DNA from: an uncultured Verrucomicrobiales bacterium
GTDB taxonomy: Bacteria; Verrucomicrobiota; Verrucomicrobiia; Verrucomicrobiales; DEV007
Reading direction: 5' to 3'
NCBI GenBank assembly: GCA_937893785.1
Contig: CALCSP010000559.1
Coordinates: forward strand, 1-7,874
DNA length: 7,874 nucleotides
The notes beneath the pieces were generated by a model. It searched no databases, was not told the DNA's origin, and saw nothing but the letters and a program-made list of their open reading frames with translations. This document shows positions 5,663 through 7,874 of this stretch, in pieces (within the stretch, counting starts at the first letter, position 1; every line of letters starts with the position of its first letter). The position numbers and the translations under genes were made by a program.

Positions 5663-7087
5663 ATGATCCGCGTAATCTTTTTATTTGTCTTTATTGCCGC
5701 TCTTTCGCTGGAGGGTGGTGAGACGGCACGCTTGAAGTTTCACGACAAGCCAAAAGCCTTACTGGAAGGTGCAGTGACTGCGGACTGGCCAAGATTTCTG
5801 GGTGCACATGATGATGCAAGCAGTGAGGAAAGCGGGTTATTGGGGAACTGGCCGGATTCGGGACCGAAAATTCTCTGGGAATTGTCGCGTGGTGAGTCTT
5901 ATGCGTCCCCGACAATTGCAGATGGCCGTCTGTTTAGCTTTGATCGTGTTATTGACGGAGATGCTGGTGGTGAGGGGAGGGAGCGCCTTGAGTGCCGGCA
6001 TCCTGAGACAGGAAAACTGATCTGGGATTTTACCTACCCGGTAAAATACCGTGACAGGTTCGGGTATGCTAGCGGTCCCCGTGCTTCGCCGGTTATCGAC
6101 GGGGACCGGGTGTTTATTGCAGGGGTGACGGCGCAGTTGCGCGCCGTTGATGTGAAGAGCGGTCGTGAGCTTTGGCATCGTGACCTGACCAAGGATTATG
6201 GACACCAGCTCGGGTTTTTCGGCTATGGGCCATCACCGGTGATATGGAAGAACCTAGTAATTGTGAATGTGGGTGGTAGTGAAGGTGACAAGGGCGTTTG
6301 CGTGGCTGCCTTTGACCGCGATAGCGGAGAGGAAAAATGGAGATATCTTGACAGCTGGGGCGCTAGTTATTCTTCGCCTGTTGTTTCGAGGATTATGGGG
6401 CGTGAGATTTTGCTTGTTTTGGCCGGCGGGGAAGGCCGGCCGGCAACAGGTGGCCTTCTTGCCATTGACCCGACCAGCGGTAAGCTGCATTTTCGTTTTC
6501 CATGGCGTGCGGATAAATACGAATCGGTCAATGCATCGGTGCCTATTGTCATAGACGAAAGGTATGTTTTTCTTTCCGAGTGTTACGAGAAGGGGGGTGT
6601 TTTGCTGGAGTTTGATAAGGATTTGAAGGCAAAGCCTGTTTGGCAAGAACCGAAGTTCGGCATGCATTGGATGACGCCTCTGGAAATAAATGGGCACATC
6701 TACGGATTTGCCGGTCGCAATAAGCCGGATGTGCAATTCAAGTGCATACGGGTTTTGGACGGCAAGATTCTTTGGAGTGATGACATGCGTTACGAACAGG
6801 AGGTCAATGGTCGAAAGATGACATTGAGCTTTTTTCGGGGCAGTCTTTTACGCGCTGATGATCGGGTTTTTGCCTTGGGTGAAGATGGCGTTTTTGCTGA
6901 GCTGCAAATTAAACCCTCAGGGGTCAAGACTTTGCGGCAGTCCCAATTATTTGTGGCTGAGCAGAGTTGGGCATTACCGGTTGTTCATCGTGGGTTGCTG
7001 TATATCGGTCAGCATTCCAGAGGATTTGTCGATGGTAGTAAACCCAGGTTGATTTGCTACGATTTCAGAGCAGGCAGTGAAGAATAA
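5663..7087 (+). CDS. Secreted PQQ-like beta-propeller repeat protein
   Basis: This is a 474-residue protein from ATG 5663, where a signal peptide begins (MIRVIFLFVFIAALSL, cleavage near residues 19-22). The frame extends 25 codons upstream, but those residues are not signal-like and are read as non-coding; GTG 5660 is an equally possible start. The mature protein opens with DWPRFLG (41-47) and then shows the repeated blade signature of the PQQ/BamB-like propeller: SPxIxxGxxF followed by AxDxxSGxxxW. Examples are GKLIWDF, GRELWHRDL, GEEKWRYL, GKLHFRFPW and GKILWSDD. Specific blocks such as YGPSPVIWKNLVIVNVGG, FPWRADKYESVNAS and MHWMTPLEINGHIYGFAGRN recall a large, mostly uncharacterised family in Verrucomicrobia and Planctomycetes. 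The family usually lacks proven enzyme activity and a quinone cofactor is not assured. The probable location is the periplasm. It is divergent from the dehydrogenase gene. Confidence 0.88.
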   Translation: MIRVIFLFVFIAALSLEGGETARLKFHDKPKALLEGAVTADWPRFLGAHDDASSEESGLLGNWPDSGPKILWELSRGESYASPTIADGRLFSFDRVIDGDAGGEGRERLECRHPETGKLIWDFTYPVKYRDRFGYASGPRASPVIDGDRVFIAGVTAQLRAVDVKSGRELWHRDLTKDYGHQLGFFGYGPSPVIWKNLVIVNVGGSEGDKGVCVAAFDRDSGEEKWRYLDSWGASYSSPVVSRIMGREILLVLAGGEGRPATGGLLAIDPTSGKLHFRFPWRADKYESVNASVPIVIDERYVFLSECYEKGGVLLEFDKDLKAKPVWQEPKFGMHWMTPLEINGHIYGFAGRNKPDVQFKCIRVLDGKILWSDDMRYEQEVNGRKMTLSFFRGSLLRADDRVFALGEDGVFAELQIKPSGVKTLRQSQLFVAEQSWALPVVHRGLLYIGQHSRGFVDGSKPRLICYDFRAGSEE

Positions 7088-7320
7088 GGATTCCTGAACA
7101 GGCTTTTGATATGCTGATCTATTTGCATTCCATGCATCAGTGAGTATGACAAGACATCCCAAATACATTGGTGGATGTGGCTGGTCTTATGTTTTATCGA
7201 GTAGGGCGTATCGCTTCCTTTTAGTAGCTGGTCCTCAGTAACCGGCTTGAAGTGGTCCGCTCTGGCAAGTAGTTGAAGAGTTGTTCCGTCAAGATTCGAG
7301 ATATCAAGTTTCAGAGACAT
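7057..7320 (-). CDS. Small unrecognised protein (87 aa), possible gene
   Basis: The frame from ATG 7320 encodes 87 residues, beginning MSLKLDISNLDGTTLQLLAR and containing HKTSHIHQCIWDVLSYSLMHG. I do not recognise it. There is no signal peptide or membrane helix; it looks like a small soluble, mostly helical protein rich in His, Leu and Ser. It starts 46 bases after the hydrolase stop on the same strand, so co-transcription is possible. Its last 31 bases overlap the convergent propeller gene. There is no ribosome-binding site before the ATG. Codon use and residue composition look natural, and no other gene explains positions 7088-7320, which favours a real gene. A chance frame cannot be excluded. 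Confidence 0.42.
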   Translation of the reverse strand: MSLKLDISNLDGTTLQLLARADHFKPVTEDQLLKGSDTPYSIKHKTSHIHQCIWDVLSYSLMHGMQIDQHIKSLFRNPYSSLPALKS

Positions 7321-7366
7321 GTGGTGATGGGATCCCTAATCAAAGCTTCAGGAGGTAACGAGATGA

Positions 7367-7874
7367 TTACCGGTTTCCAGAAAGACCTTCGGTAAACGCC
7401 TCAATCGAGGGTTTTCCTTTCAACCATCCGAGCTTGGCAAAAAACTCATCTGTTTTTCGCATTGTGGCGATAAACATCTTGTTGTCGGCTCTTCCGTAAT
7501 TAAAAAAACCGTGAGCCTCTCCGGGGTATGCTGCCAGTTCTGCGATATTCCCGGAAAGCTGCATCTTTTCCACAAATATTTGGGCGGTCCAAAACATGAC
7601 AGTGGGATCCTTTTCGCCATGAAGAACCAGTGTGGGTGGAAGTCCTTTGCGCACATGATGCCACGGGGATAATTTGGCTGGCGCCACGCCCATACGCTCG
7701 CGCAGGCCTTCAATATTATCTGCATTTAGGAAGTCTTTTCGTGCGGGAACTGGTGCTAACACACAGGGTGGGTTAAACAAGACCATGGCGTTGGGTGAAG
7801 AGCTGATCTGCTCATTTTCTCCTTCTGTTTCGAAACCCTTAATCAAACCTGTGCAGGCTGCCACATGACCGCCA
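7367..7874 (-). CDS. Alpha/beta hydrolase (acetylesterase/dienelactone-hydrolase-like), 5' end cut by the window edge
   Basis: The frame is open to the right edge, so 168 C-terminal residues are visible and the N-terminal half is missing. The first residues, GGHVAACTGL, are the end of the nucleophile-elbow helix (family form GxSAGGHxAA), so the catalytic Ser should lie a few codons outside the window. The other triad members are visible: the Asp in LVLHGEKDPTV (visible residue 89) and the His in YPGEAHGFFN (visible residue 121). The segment KLSPWHHVRKGLPPT before the Asp is typical of the carbohydrate-esterase/BD-FAE-like group. A likely role is deacetylation or ester cleavage of plant or algal polysaccharide side groups, but substrate and secretion cannot be judged without the N-terminus. 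A GTG at 7864 is internal, not the start. Confidence 0.85.
   Translation of the reverse strand, partial: GGHVAACTGLIKGFETEGENEQISSSPNAMVLFNPPCVLAPVPARKDFLNADNIEGLRERMGVAPAKLSPWHHVRKGLPPTLVLHGEKDPTVMFWTAQIFVEKMQLSGNIAELAAYPGEAHGFFNYGRADNKMFIATMRKTDEFFAKLGWLKGKPSIEAFTEGLSGNR

Noticed and set aside
6254..6736. 160-codon minus-strand frame opposite the propeller gene
   Set aside because: It is an antisense shadow; the plus-strand frame has clear propeller repeats throughout.
7152..7190. Imperfect hairpin (ACATCC...GGATGT) as a terminator for the propeller gene
   Set aside because: The stem is only 6 pairs with a loop of 13 bases, there is no clean T-tract, and it lies inside the 87-residue ORF; likely chance.
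7351..7395. Near-perfect Shine-Dalgarno GGAGG followed by ATG (7363) on the plus strand
   Set aside because: The frame ends after 10 codons (MITGFQKDLR) and mostly lies inside the hydrolase gene on the other strand.

Overview
The window looks like a chromosomal segment from a Gram-negative bacterium, most likely of the Planctomycetes-Verrucomicrobia-Chlamydiae superphylum. I lean towards Verrucomicrobiota (Opitutales/Puniceicoccales-like). This rests on recalled family resemblance: the periplasmic PQQ-type propeller protein with its WPRFLG opening, the acetylesterase-like alpha/beta hydrolase and the VTC/DUF4956 pair are all common there. Base composition is close to even, start sites mostly lack a clear Shine-Dalgarno sequence, and no RNA genes, CRISPR arrays or insertion sequences were seen.

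Layout: positions 1-4263 hold four minus-strand genes, read from right to left. They are a soluble VTC-type polyphosphate polymerase domain protein (4263-3340), a multi-pass DUF4956 membrane protein (3281-2598), an HlyD-type membrane-fusion/adaptor protein (2587-1475) and a TolC-family outer-membrane channel that runs off the left edge (1288-<1). The first three are tightly packed; the fourth follows a 186-bp gap that contains a perfect 20-bp palindrome. A 309-bp gene-free stretch (4264-4572) carries the probable promoter of this operon.

To the right, a minus-strand zinc alcohol dehydrogenase resembling L-galactonate-5-dehydrogenase (5577-4573) is transcribed divergently from a secreted PQQ-like beta-propeller protein (5663-7087). 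A small unrecognised minus-strand ORF (7320-7057) overlaps the 3' end of the propeller gene. The C-terminal part of an alpha/beta hydrolase (>7874-7367) enters from the right edge. This right half looks like ordinary carbohydrate/secreted-protein metabolism.

The most interesting content is the left operon. It places a nucleotide-dependent polyphosphate polymerase domain and an uncharacterised membrane protein beside a periplasmic adaptor and an outer-membrane duct, with no ABC, RND or MFS pump visible in the window. One reading is an envelope-spanning machine in which DUF4956 is the inner-membrane component and the polymer made by the VTC enzyme (polyphosphate or a relative) is pushed out of the cell. 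That is inference from gene order and domain identity, not demonstrated. The TolC-like protein also carries an unusual insertion of about 100 polar residues where its extracellular loop should be.
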